NCBI GenBank assembly: GCA_028280575.1
Contig: JANQLN010000043.1
Location: 1-38,770, forward strand
Length of the DNA stretch: 38,770 bases
Origin: Clostridia bacterium
GTDB taxonomy: Bacteria; Bacillota; Clostridia; Acetivibrionales; STF1-152
Reading direction: 5' to 3'
This document shows positions 16,496 to 23,939 of this stretch, one piece after another. Under the pieces are notes generated by a model. It made no database searches and was not told the DNA's origin. It saw nothing but the letters and a program-made list of their open reading frames with translations. The translations under genes were made by a program, and so were the position numbers. Within the stretch, counting starts at the first letter, position 1; each line of letters opens with the position of its first letter.

Positions 16496-18832
16496 ATGAA
16501 ATTTCCTGGTAAATTGAATTCCGTTTTTCACAGGTTGATATTTTCATATTGCGTTTTAGTGCTCCTTACAGCTTTAATCATCAGCACCGCATCATTTATG
16601 TTTTTTTCCTCAAATTTTAACAGGGAAATAACAAAAGTCAACCAAAAAATGATTAGTCACATAAACAGCTATATAACATTGCAAATAATTGAAAATGTTG
16701 AAAATATTTACCTGGAGCTTGTAAACGAAGGCTCAGGCAGCCCGGACCTGCTCACATTGTTTGATTATCCTTCTCTTGAAGGAAATTCAACAGTAAAAGG
16801 TGCATATGTATATCTTAACAGAATAGTTTCATCCAATAATGAACTGCTTAAATCCATAAACATTTACTTGAATCAACCTGATGTGATCTTATCTTCCTCC
16901 GGAGGAGTAAAATTTGTCAACGGCCATCTTGATAATATTACAATCAATACCGACTGGGTGTCATATATGAATAATTCCCCGTCTTTTCCCGGCTATTGGA
17001 TAGGGACAAGAGAAGTATATGTCAACAAGCTTACAAAATATGAATCATATAATATTCTCTCTTATGTAAGGACATATCCCTTTTATGCAAAAGTGCCCGA
17101 CAGTAAGGGCTTTATATCTATTGATATCAAGGAAGAAGCATTTTATAACCTGATCATGAATTCCGATTGGGAAAAGGAATCCGGCGAGATTTTGATTTTG
17201 AACGAAGACGGCAAAATTATATCCCATAGTAAAAAAAATCTATTATATAGCAGCCTGAAAGAAGAATCATATGTAAAAAAGATACTTCTCTCTTCCAGAA
17301 AAACCGATAATTTTATGGATAAAATCAATGGTGAAAGATTCATGATCTCATTTGGTTCTATCGAAAACACAGGCTGGAAAATTGTAAACATAACACCTGT
17401 CAACCGATTTTATGAAAAATCATATTCTATCCGGAAAAACCTTGTACTTATTTCAATAGTTACATTATTTCTTGGTCTGCTACTTGCCAATGTATTTACA
17501 AATAATATCTATAATCCTCTCAAACCTATTATGAAAAAAGTCAACAAGTTGTTCTCAACCGGTCCGCAGCAAGCCCAAAAAGATAAAAATGAGTATACAT
17601 TGATCAACCGTGCAATCAACAGCCTGTCCTTTAAAGTAAGTGAACTTGAAAGTACAATTTCAGATAATATACCTCTTATAAAGCACAATCTGGTCACAGG
17701 CCTTTTGACACATACCATAAAAAGCAAGCCGGAGCTTGACGAAAGACTTGGCCTTCTGCAAATCAAATTTGACAAACCATGTTTCAACTGTGCCATTTTT
17801 GAAATAGGGAAGGATTTTATTGATACGCTGAGTGTTCAAAACAACCAGTTTTTGAAACTGGACCTTATACGTTCTATTGAAAATCCGTGCAATCCCGATT
17901 TCATTTTTACAGCAACCGAACTGACCAACTATAAAATTGTAACTGTTTTTAACTATACAGGCAATTATGCACAATTATTACATTTTATAAAGAAGATAGT
18001 GAACCGTTCTTCTTCTGAATATATGATGCCTGTCACCGCTGCAATAGGTTCCATGCAAAAGGATCAGCTAATGCTTGAACAATCATACAGTGATGCACAA
18101 GCTGTTTTAAAATATAAATTTTTCCTCCCGAATCAAGCTGTTCTTGAACCAGGTATTCTACTCAGGGAAAATAACATGGATGAAATACCAGATAAGCTGG
18201 CCGATGATTTCAATAAATCTCTCAGGCTGGGTAATTTGGCTGAAGCAGAAAGAATTATTTCCACATATGTCGAATATACTCAAACCGGAATCTTTTCCGC
18301 CAATCACTGCCATCAAATACTTCTTGAGTTTTTACATGTTTTTTCTTCATACTTAAAGGATATAAACCTTAATACAGTTGAAAATAACTATGTTGAAATT
18401 ATGCATGATATTAAATCATTCAATAATATAATTGAATTTAAAAACAAAGTGCTTGAAGTAATTGGAAAAGTTTTAATTAATGTGAATAACAAAAAATATA
18501 ATTATAATAAAGAAATAATAACCCGGATAAAAGACCATATATCAAAAAATCTCTCAGGTGATTTATCCTTGGAAGCTATAGCCGGAAAAGTATTTTTAAA
18601 TCCGTCATATCTCAGCAAGATGTTTAAGGATATTACCGGAACAAGCTTTATAGAGTATGTAATATCGCAAAAATTGGAAAAGGCGAAAGAGCTTATTCTC
18701 ACTACCGACCTTAACATAGAAGAGATTGCACATAAAACAGGCTATAACACACATCACCATTTTACAAAACAGTTTAGAAAGGTTTTCGGTGTCACTCCAA
18801 AGGAACTGAAGCGCAGCACAATTAAATTGTAA
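16496..18832 (+). CDS. membrane-anchored AraC regulator, YtdP type
   Basis: A 778-aa protein. Membrane segment 1 (about 12-34) and segment 2 (about 315-335) bracket an extracellular, Cache-like region of roughly 280 residues. A cytoplasmic region follows with a helical linker. The last 105 residues (about 671-775) are an AraC DNA-binding domain with LEAIAGKVFLNPSYLSKMFKD and IEEIAHKTGYNTHHHFTKQFRKVFGVTP. The design lets an extracellular sugar signal reach the DNA-binding part without a kinase. No receiver or kinase domain is seen. GGGAG lies 9 nt before the ATG. It is divergent from the importer operon, which it most likely activates. Confidence 0.9.
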   Translation: MKFPGKLNSVFHRLIFSYCVLVLLTALIISTASFMFFSSNFNREITKVNQKMISHINSYITLQIIENVENIYLELVNEGSGSPDLLTLFDYPSLEGNSTVKGAYVYLNRIVSSNNELLKSINIYLNQPDVILSSSGGVKFVNGHLDNITINTDWVSYMNNSPSFPGYWIGTREVYVNKLTKYESYNILSYVRTYPFYAKVPDSKGFISIDIKEEAFYNLIMNSDWEKESGEILILNEDGKIISHSKKNLLYSSLKEESYVKKILLSSRKTDNFMDKINGERFMISFGSIENTGWKIVNITPVNRFYEKSYSIRKNLVLISIVTLFLGLLLANVFTNNIYNPLKPIMKKVNKLFSTGPQQAQKDKNEYTLINRAINSLSFKVSELESTISDNIPLIKHNLVTGLLTHTIKSKPELDERLGLLQIKFDKPCFNCAIFEIGKDFIDTLSVQNNQFLKLDLIRSIENPCNPDFIFTATELTNYKIVTVFNYTGNYAQLLHFIKKIVNRSSSEYMMPVTAAIGSMQKDQLMLEQSYSDAQAVLKYKFFLPNQAVLEPGILLRENNMDEIPDKLADDFNKSLRLGNLAEAERIISTYVEYTQTGIFSANHCHQILLEFLHVFSSYLKDINLNTVENNYVEIMHDIKSFNNIIEFKNKVLEVIGKVLINVNNKKYNYNKEIITRIKDHISKNLSGDLSLEAIAGKVFLNPSYLSKMFKDITGTSFIEYVISQKLEKAKELILTTDLNIEEIAHKTGYNTHHHFTKQFRKVFGVTPKELKRSTIKL

Positions 18833-18856
18833 ATAGTTTTTTTCTACAACCAGGAG

Positions 18857-18909
18857 CCTGTGACAGAACTCCTGCAAGAAAAGAGGCGTGCTAGGAGTTT
18901 TGTCACAGG
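18857..18909. terminator. 17-bp bidirectional hairpin with dispersed motif
   Basis: Arms 18857-18873 and 18893-18909 pair at 16 of 17 positions as Watson-Crick, the other as G-U, with a 19-nt loop. It sits between the convergent ends of the membrane AraC and flavodoxin genes. It begins within AGGAGCCTGTGACAGA (18852-18867), which also occurs at 3357-3372. Confidence 0.65.
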
Positions 18910-18913
18910 TACA

Positions 18914-19345
18914 CTATTTACTAAAACCTTCAATAACTTTTTTTGCGAAATCACGTGATGATTGGATATCATCATCTGTGGGACATTTACGGTTAAAAAA
19001 GCCAAACATTTTTCCCTTACAGGCAAAACTTTCATCAATCACATTTATCCCATTTTTTTCAATTATAGCCTTCATAGCTTTTATTCCCGTATAATCACCG
19101 GCTCCGCTTGTTCCAAAAAGTGCAACATTCCTAACCCTTTTAGTATCAAGAAAATCTAAAAAACTGGCCATTTTTTTATCCAGCTTTCCTCCGTAAACTC
19201 CTCCTCCGATAAAAAGCAAGTCCATGTTTTCAGGCATGTAAGCCGGTGGTATGGCTTCTGAAGCTGTACCAAGTTCATCGGCTATTGCCTCCGCAATTTT
19301 CCTGGTATTACCCTTTTTGCTTTGAAAAAGTACTTTTGTGCGCAC
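18914..19345 (-). CDS. flavodoxin-domain protein
   Basis: A 143-aa flavodoxin-fold protein. The phosphate-binding loop reads QSKKGNTRKIAEAIA (about 8-22), in the place of the TGxTGNT loop that holds FMN phosphate. GGGVYGGKLD near 47 and FGTSGAGDYTG near 76 are the other two flavin loops. The group resembles the small flavodoxin/FMN-binding proteins seen alone in clostridia. The start is GTG 19345, with GGGAGG 8 nt upstream. It probably carries electrons or serves as a protoporphyrinogen-oxidase-like helper; partners are not in view. Confidence 0.82.
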   Translation of the reverse strand: MRTKVLFQSKKGNTRKIAEAIADELGTASEAIPPAYMPENMDLLFIGGGVYGGKLDKKMASFLDFLDTKRVRNVALFGTSGAGDYTGIKAMKAIIEKNGINVIDESFACKGKMFGFFNRKCPTDDDIQSSRDFAKKVIEGFSK

Positions 19346-19511
19346 TCAAAATACCTCCCTGAATATTGTATTTATTTTTTTTAAACGACTAAGCATTAAG
19401 GTATATATTCCATACAACATTATAACATTTTGTCCCGGACTCTTAAACATTGATTTAAATTTTAGAGCATTGCACAAAAAAATATAAAAAATATATATAA
19501 ATAATACAAAT

Positions 19512-20681
19512 TTATAAAAATAAAATATCCAGGGCAATCCTTTTTTCATCTCTTACAATAACCAGATTGACAGTTTCACCTATTGTGTGATTTTTTTCCG
19601 TCCTGTAAATATCCTTTATGCTTTTTACTTCTCTGCCATTTATAGCAACAATTATATCTCCCTTCCTCATTCCGGCTTTGTAAGCACTTTTGTCCATGTG
19701 AACCTCAGATACAAAAAAACCTGTATGTGTATTAAGGAGCCTGGCAAAAACCTGTGTAATTTCCCTCCCCCTGATTCCAAATGAAGCCCTGTTTACTACT
19801 CTTCCATGCTCAATGAGCTGCTTGGCTATATTCCGCGCATCGTTTGCGGGTATTGCAAATCCTATTCCCTCGACTCCATGTACGGCAACTTTAACCGAAT
19901 TTATTCCTATGACCCGTCCCCTCGAATTGACAAGAGCTCCTCCGCTATTTCCTGGATTTATAGCTGCATCTGTTTGTATAAGCTCAAGATAGGTGTCATT
20001 TATCATTAAACTTCTATTTAACGCACTTACTACTCCTGTTGTAACCGAACCCGCAAATTCCATACCAAGGGGATTCCCTATAGCCACGACAGGCTCACCT
20101 ATTTCCAGCAGCGATGAGTCACCCATTTCTGCAACAGGCAGTTTATCCAATTCAATTTTAATTACGGCAATGTCATTCCTCTCATCTCCGCCTACAAATT
20201 GAGCCCTGCTCTGTCTTCCGTCAAGCAAGAATACTTCCAAAACAACACTTTCATGCAAAAAGTATGCGGGATCTGCATATTTTACCACATGGTAGTTAGT
20301 GAGTACATAGCCTTCTTCATCAATTATTATGCCGGAACCTTCTGCCTTAAACTGGCTTATTGCTTCAAAAATCCCTCCGTCATCCGCAACGGACATCTTT
20401 ATTCCTATTACGCTTGGTCCTGCCTTTTCAGCTATTTCTGTCACCGAAGAGCCCTTTTTCAAAACCTTAATACTTGCTTTATTATAATCCTCTATGCGGT
20501 CCACAAGTTCTTCTTCACTTTTATAGTCATATTCAAGTGATGAGCTTACACCCATTGAACTTTTCAAATTCTTATCAAAGACTCCGTTCCTGTTAAGTAT
20601 CAAATAAGCCATACCTGCTATAACAAAAGCAGATAGCATTATCAATACAAGACCGGAAGAGGATAATTTCCTGTTATCCAT
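19512..20681 (-). CDS. htrA: HtrA/DegP-type membrane serine protease
   Basis: A 389-aa protein with an N-terminal membrane anchor (about 9-28), a trypsin-like domain and a C-terminal PDZ domain (about 305-385, GMRKGDIIVAINGREV). The triad is visible: His near 130 (TNYHVVK), Asp near 168 (RNDIAVIKI) and Ser near 246 (NPGNSGGAL). These proteases degrade or refold damaged proteins outside the membrane. GAGGAG lies 9 nt before the ATG. The order matches one-PDZ HtrA of Firmicutes. An extended -10 is at 20733-20741. No CssRS-like two-component system is nearby. Confidence 0.95.
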   Translation of the reverse strand: MDNRKLSSSGLVLIMLSAFVIAGMAYLILNRNGVFDKNLKSSMGVSSSLEYDYKSEEELVDRIEDYNKASIKVLKKGSSVTEIAEKAGPSVIGIKMSVADDGGIFEAISQFKAEGSGIIIDEEGYVLTNYHVVKYADPAYFLHESVVLEVFLLDGRQSRAQFVGGDERNDIAVIKIELDKLPVAEMGDSSLLEIGEPVVAIGNPLGMEFAGSVTTGVVSALNRSLMINDTYLELIQTDAAINPGNSGGALVNSRGRVIGINSVKVAVHGVEGIGFAIPANDARNIAKQLIEHGRVVNRASFGIRGREITQVFARLLNTHTGFFVSEVHMDKSAYKAGMRKGDIIVAINGREVKSIKDIYRTEKNHTIGETVNLVIVRDEKRIALDILFL

Positions 20682-20732
20682 AAAAATCCACTCCTCAAAT
20701 TATATGTAAAAGCACATGGATATCTAAATATA

Positions 20733-20741
20733 ATTATAACA
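20733..20741 (-). promoter_or_regulatory. possible promoter of htrA
   Basis: Minus strand TGTTATAAT, an extended -10 with no clear -35, about 50 nt before the ATG at 20681. Confidence 0.35.
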
Positions 20742-20791
20742 GAAAAACTTGTTTGTATAATTAAAATTAGGTTAAAAAGTGAGCTTTTTAA

Positions 20792-20817
20792 CAAAAAAAA
20801 ACCAGGGATAACCCTGG
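20792..20817 (-). terminator. intrinsic terminator of XRE gene
   Basis: On the minus strand CCAGGG, 4-nt loop, CCCTGG (20802-20817), followed by a run of T (complement of 20792-20801). It ends transcription of the XRE gene at 20842-21096. Confidence 0.85.
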
Positions 20818-20841
20818 CAGAAAAATCCATAAATCATACGC

Positions 20842-21096
20842 CTACACAGCAACGGTAAATTTAACAGCAGCCTCCTTAAAAAAATGGCCGGCAATTCCTT
20901 CATTAACTTCGTCGTCCAAAAGCTCCGATACGGTTATTCCCATAGCTTTTGCAAGTTTAACCAATACCAGTATCGAGGGGTTGATTTTTTTCCCATTTTC
21001 AAGTTCATTTATGTATGGCTGGGATACTCCCGAAAGTCTGGCTAATCCGCTCTGTGTTAATTTTCTACTCTTTCTGGCATTTCTAAGCTTCTTCAT
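20842..21096 (-). CDS. XRE-family HTH regulator
   Basis: An 84-aa protein with one helix-turn-helix (RNARKSRKLTQSGLARLSGVSQPYINELENGKK, about 5-35) and the tail VSELLDDE of the XRE/SinR type. The last 25 residues (GIAGHFFKEAAVKFTVAV) are hydrophobic and have no family match. The start at 21096 is chosen because GGAGGAG lies 7 nt upstream; the upstream open frame has no ribosome binding site. It is divergent from a related XRE gene at 21428; an inverted pair TTTGCGTTGT/ACAACGCAAA lies in the 331-nt gap. Its targets are unknown, but auto-regulation is likely. Confidence 0.85.
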   Translation of the reverse strand: MKKLRNARKSRKLTQSGLARLSGVSQPYINELENGKKINPSILVLVKLAKAMGITVSELLDDEVNEGIAGHFFKEAAVKFTVAV

Positions 21097-21121
21097 AGCA
21101 TTTCTCCTCCATACAGAGCAT

Positions 21122-21228
21122 TTTGCGTTGTTATTATTTTTAAGCAGGCCATACTCAATTTGGCAGTATGAATAATAAAGAAGCACAACATTTCGTATGA
21201 ACTTTATATGTAAATGATACAACGCAAA
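21122..21228. promoter_or_regulatory. inverted TTTGCGTTGT pair in divergent XRE region
   Basis: TTTGCGTTGT at 21122-21131 and its exact complement ACAACGCAAA at 21219-21228 lie 87 nt apart in the 331-nt gene-free region between two XRE genes. Each could be a half of a looped operator. No other signal is clear in this gap, though A/T-rich -10-like sequences occur near 21240-21260 and 21395-21405. Confidence 0.4.
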
Positions 21229-21427
21229 TTGTTATACAATTATAATATATAACTATAAGTTATATTTCAAGTTCATTTTTTAACAATTAGTTATTATATT
21301 CATTGTTTTCCTACAATTTCCTTGCTAAATCTTGAAATTTCTTAAGATTACATCTATAATTTACATTAATAGCTACCAGCAATAAAATTGCAGTATTATA
21401 ATTAAAATATATTGGAGAAAAATTACT

Positions 21428-21733
21428 ATGAGCCTTGGAAAAAACATTACGACACTTAGGGAACACTTAAATATCAAAGAAAAGGAACTTGCTTTTATGG
21501 TAGGGATCTCACAGCCTTATATAAGTGCCATAGAAAATGATAAAAAGACTCCCAGCGTTGAAGTTCTATGTAAAATAGCTCTAGCCCTTAATACTACCTG
21601 CTCGGAACTTTTGGACGAGACTCCCCAGCATTTATCAGCCGATATGAAAAGACTTGTAAAATCTGCGGAAAACCTAAGCTCGAAACAGGTTAGTGCATTG
21701 ATAAATGTGGTAAATGAGTTTATAGTCACTTAA
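21428..21733 (+). CDS. XRE-family HTH regulator
   Basis: A 101-aa protein. The HTH is residues 10-40 (REHLNIKEKELAFMVGISQPYISAIENDKKTP) and the helix set ends VLCKIALALNTTCSELLDE. The last 30 residues (LSADMKRLVKSAENLSSKQVSALINVVNEF) look like a dimerisation helix. It resembles the divergent XRE protein in the HTH region (SQPYI, ELLD), so the two may be ancient duplicates. GGAG lies about 10 nt before the ATG. Its stop codon lies inside the repeat at 21717-21842. Targets unknown. Confidence 0.85.
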   Translation: MSLGKNITTLREHLNIKEKELAFMVGISQPYISAIENDKKTPSVEVLCKIALALNTTCSELLDETPQHLSADMKRLVKSAENLSSKQVSALINVVNEFIVT

Positions 21734-21842
21734 ATAAGGAAAAACTATCCTCAAATTAAAAAACGGATATTTTCTGTACCCAATTCTTACAAGACAGGCA
21801 TGACAGCATTTTTCGCTGTCCTGCCAAGTTTTGCTGTTTACA
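21717..21842 (+). repeat. 126-bp direct repeat, copy 1
   Basis: Matches 26841-26966 with about seven substitutions and two single-base indels (about 93%). It starts inside the last codons of the XRE gene and continues past its stop. Inside it GGCATGACAGC (near 21797) pairs with GCTGTCCTGCC across a short loop, so the RNA can fold. No open reading frame fits. It could be a regulatory RNA, a mobile non-coding repeat or the scar of a duplication. Confidence 0.85.
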
Positions 21843-22028
21843 TTTAGAACCTAGTGGTCTGTTTCTTTCATATGTTCTTTTATATAGTTATATAAAATTA
21901 TTTCAAATATTTTATTATTGATAACAATCCTTCCGTTACTGCTTTTGAATGTGCCGAACATGATTCCCGGACTATGTGCTCCTCTTTTTTATTGTACAAC
22001 TTCCTTAAATAATTTAGAACTTTTAGCA
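21843..22028. other. gene-free stretch with dispersed CCTAGTGGTCTGT
   Basis: CCTAGTGGTCTGT at 21850-21862 is the complement of the loop-and-stop sequence at 3366-3378. Nothing else is recognised before the promoter at 22029. Confidence 0.35.
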
Positions 22029-22058
22029 TTGAAACAATTGTATGATTTATGATACTAT
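22029..22058 (+). promoter_or_regulatory. promoter of 510-aa membrane protein gene
   Basis: TTGAAA, 18-nt spacer, TACTAT. Transcription would start near 22065, about 25 nt before ATG 22091. Confidence 0.55.
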
Positions 22059-22090
22059 GATTGGGATTAAATTCAAGGGGGAAATTAATT

Positions 22091-23623
22091 ATGGAGCAGT
22101 TGGGTAACCTGGAGATGCTTAATCAAATAATCATAACTTTCTTGCTTATTATCCCAATGATTCTCATTTCCAGGACAGTTGTAGTCGGTACAAGATATTC
22201 ACCAATATTGATTATTGTAGTGTTTGGTCTTATTATGGGACTACTGATGGAAAAAAGCGGAGTGGCAGCACCGGGACTATCGGAATTCCCATTTATAGGA
22301 TTGCTTAGCAAAGTAACGGTATCGGTTCTTATTGTATCATTCTTTGTAGGCGGCCAGGAGCTTAAGAAAATTGTTTCCAAAAAAAAGCTTAAACCTGTTG
22401 ACGACATGGTGGTTAACTCAGTGGAAGAAACTTTTTTGGGAACAAAAAGGACACAACTCGTCTTTATTGTCAGAGCATTCTTTATTTTAATCGGAATAGA
22501 AAGCTTTAAAAAGATAATAACCGGTGCAAATGAAGGAGATACATTATCCATGCTTTATCCCCTGATAGGATACATAGGTATTGTTCTATCCATCATCCTT
22601 ATTGACAATAAGGCAAAAATAAGCAACAAGCGGCTGTATATAATAAAAGGTGTTATGGAAATGGTTTTTATTTTAAGTATACTGGTCGTTTCATATCATA
22701 TTGCCGTAAGCATTAAAGAAATAATCGGTCTGCCACAGATATTTTTTGCCATGCTTTTATCTGCATCTCTTGGCATGATATTTTCAAACTGGAGATTCGG
22801 TCCAACCGTCCGGGCACTTTTATTTGCCGGTATTCCAATAGTACTGGCAGCCAACTTCATGATAGGCGGCTCCAGAATACTGGAAGCATTTGCATTAAAA
22901 GGTATGAACTCTGTTATGCTGTATGGTTTCTTCGGGCAAATATTCTGGATGTTTGGAGGCATATTCCTGCTCATATTCTCAGGCAAAGCCAACAATGTGA
23001 GAAACCTCGCACCCGGTATGGCAGGCTCCCTGTCACATTCCGGCCTTACAGGAGCATGTACTGCAGGCGACCTGGGAGAGACTACGGCGGCAAGGGCTCC
23101 CATAATGATCAATATACCATTTTTCGGACACATTTTTGTTTTTACAATACTGGCTGCAAGTGCAGCAAAGGGTAAATTGATGCTTCCATGGGCTGTAGCT
23201 GTAACATTGATTGGAATCATTGTTACATACTGGTCCTTAAGAACACTGCGCAAATCAGAAGGAGCCGAGGATAAAGAAATCAAGGGGCTTATGCAGTTTT
23301 CCTTTGGGTGGCAGTTGTGTGCTGTTTTCGGAGGATTTATGATCTTAAGCATATTTGGAATGAAGCTTGGTTATGCAGCAATGGCAAATTCATCAGCAAT
23401 ATCCCATTTTGGCCTTTTTGCAGCCATTCAGGGAGGTATGTTCGGAGAAGAAGCTTCATCTCTTATCGCTTTCATTTTTGCCATGCCATTCTTAGTACAT
23501 CCACTTGTTTTCGGAATGTTCGGAAAAGCAGTTGAAAATGAAGGAAAGATGCCTTCAAAGGCTGTCGCAGTGCTTGCCTCCATTGGGGTAATAGGTGTTG
23601 TTTATTCTCTTCTGAGCATTTGA
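22091..23623 (+). CDS. 510-aa polytopic membrane protein, possible transporter
   Basis: A protein with about 11-13 hydrophobic segments. It has two glycine-rich stretches between segments: LIVSFFVGGQELKK near residue 95 and a longer conserved-looking loop NLAPGMAGSLSHSGLTGACTAGDLGETTAARAP near 305-337, placed where secondary transporters carry re-entrant hairpins. This resembles ion-coupled transporters of the GltS/DUF-type group, but I cannot assign a family. ATG 22091 is chosen because AAGGGGG lies about 9 nt upstream. An intrinsic terminator (23637-23678) follows, so it is a single-gene unit. It lies between the two 126-bp repeats with the VIT and exosortase genes; whether it works with them is not known. 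Confidence 0.6.
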   Translation: MEQLGNLEMLNQIIITFLLIIPMILISRTVVVGTRYSPILIIVVFGLIMGLLMEKSGVAAPGLSEFPFIGLLSKVTVSVLIVSFFVGGQELKKIVSKKKLKPVDDMVVNSVEETFLGTKRTQLVFIVRAFFILIGIESFKKIITGANEGDTLSMLYPLIGYIGIVLSIILIDNKAKISNKRLYIIKGVMEMVFILSILVVSYHIAVSIKEIIGLPQIFFAMLLSASLGMIFSNWRFGPTVRALLFAGIPIVLAANFMIGGSRILEAFALKGMNSVMLYGFFGQIFWMFGGIFLLIFSGKANNVRNLAPGMAGSLSHSGLTGACTAGDLGETTAARAPIMINIPFFGHIFVFTILAASAAKGKLMLPWAVAVTLIGIIVTYWSLRTLRKSEGAEDKEIKGLMQFSFGWQLCAVFGGFMILSIFGMKLGYAAMANSSAISHFGLFAAIQGGMFGEEASSLIAFIFAMPFLVHPLVFGMFGKAVENEGKMPSKAVAVLASIGVIGVVYSLLSI

Positions 23624-23636
23624 TATAGAGATATAT

Positions 23637-23678
23637 AAACCCTGCAAGTTTCTGTTAAAGTAGCTTTGCAGGGTTTTT
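23637..23678 (+). terminator. intrinsic terminator of 510-aa gene
   Basis: AAACCCTGCAAG (23637-23648) pairs with CTTTGCAGGGTTT (from 23664), followed by T residues. It is 14 nt past the stop. Confidence 0.85.
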
Positions 23679-23939
23679 CACTCTGGCAGCATATATTTGT
23701 ATTACTACTGACATTCCGTACATGATTGAATAAATTCCCTCTTTTTCCCTGATTTTGAATTGCAGCTTTGAACCCAGACCGGCACCTACTTACAAATCTA
23801 AATATAAATTTAAAAATATTTTTACATAATTTACAAAAGTTTTAAACTATTCAGATAATATTTCCCGCCTGATATTATATAATATATATCAGTTTCATAT
23901 CTTATAAAATGTACTAAGAATTGAAAGGGGTCATTAAGA
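23679..23939. other. gene-free stretch before VIT gene
   Basis: AT-rich upstream region of the VIT-VWA gene. No structured element is recognised beyond the promoter at 23830-23859. Confidence 0.35.
23830..23859 (+). promoter_or_regulatory. possible promoter of VIT-VWA gene
   Basis: TTTACA, 18-nt spacer, GATAAT. It is about 80 nt before the ATG at 23940. Confidence 0.4.

Noticed and set aside
22696..23352. 218-aa minus-strand open frame inside the 510-aa membrane protein gene
   Set aside because: Shadow of a real gene: its translation has no recognisable domain, and promoter and terminator fit the plus strand.
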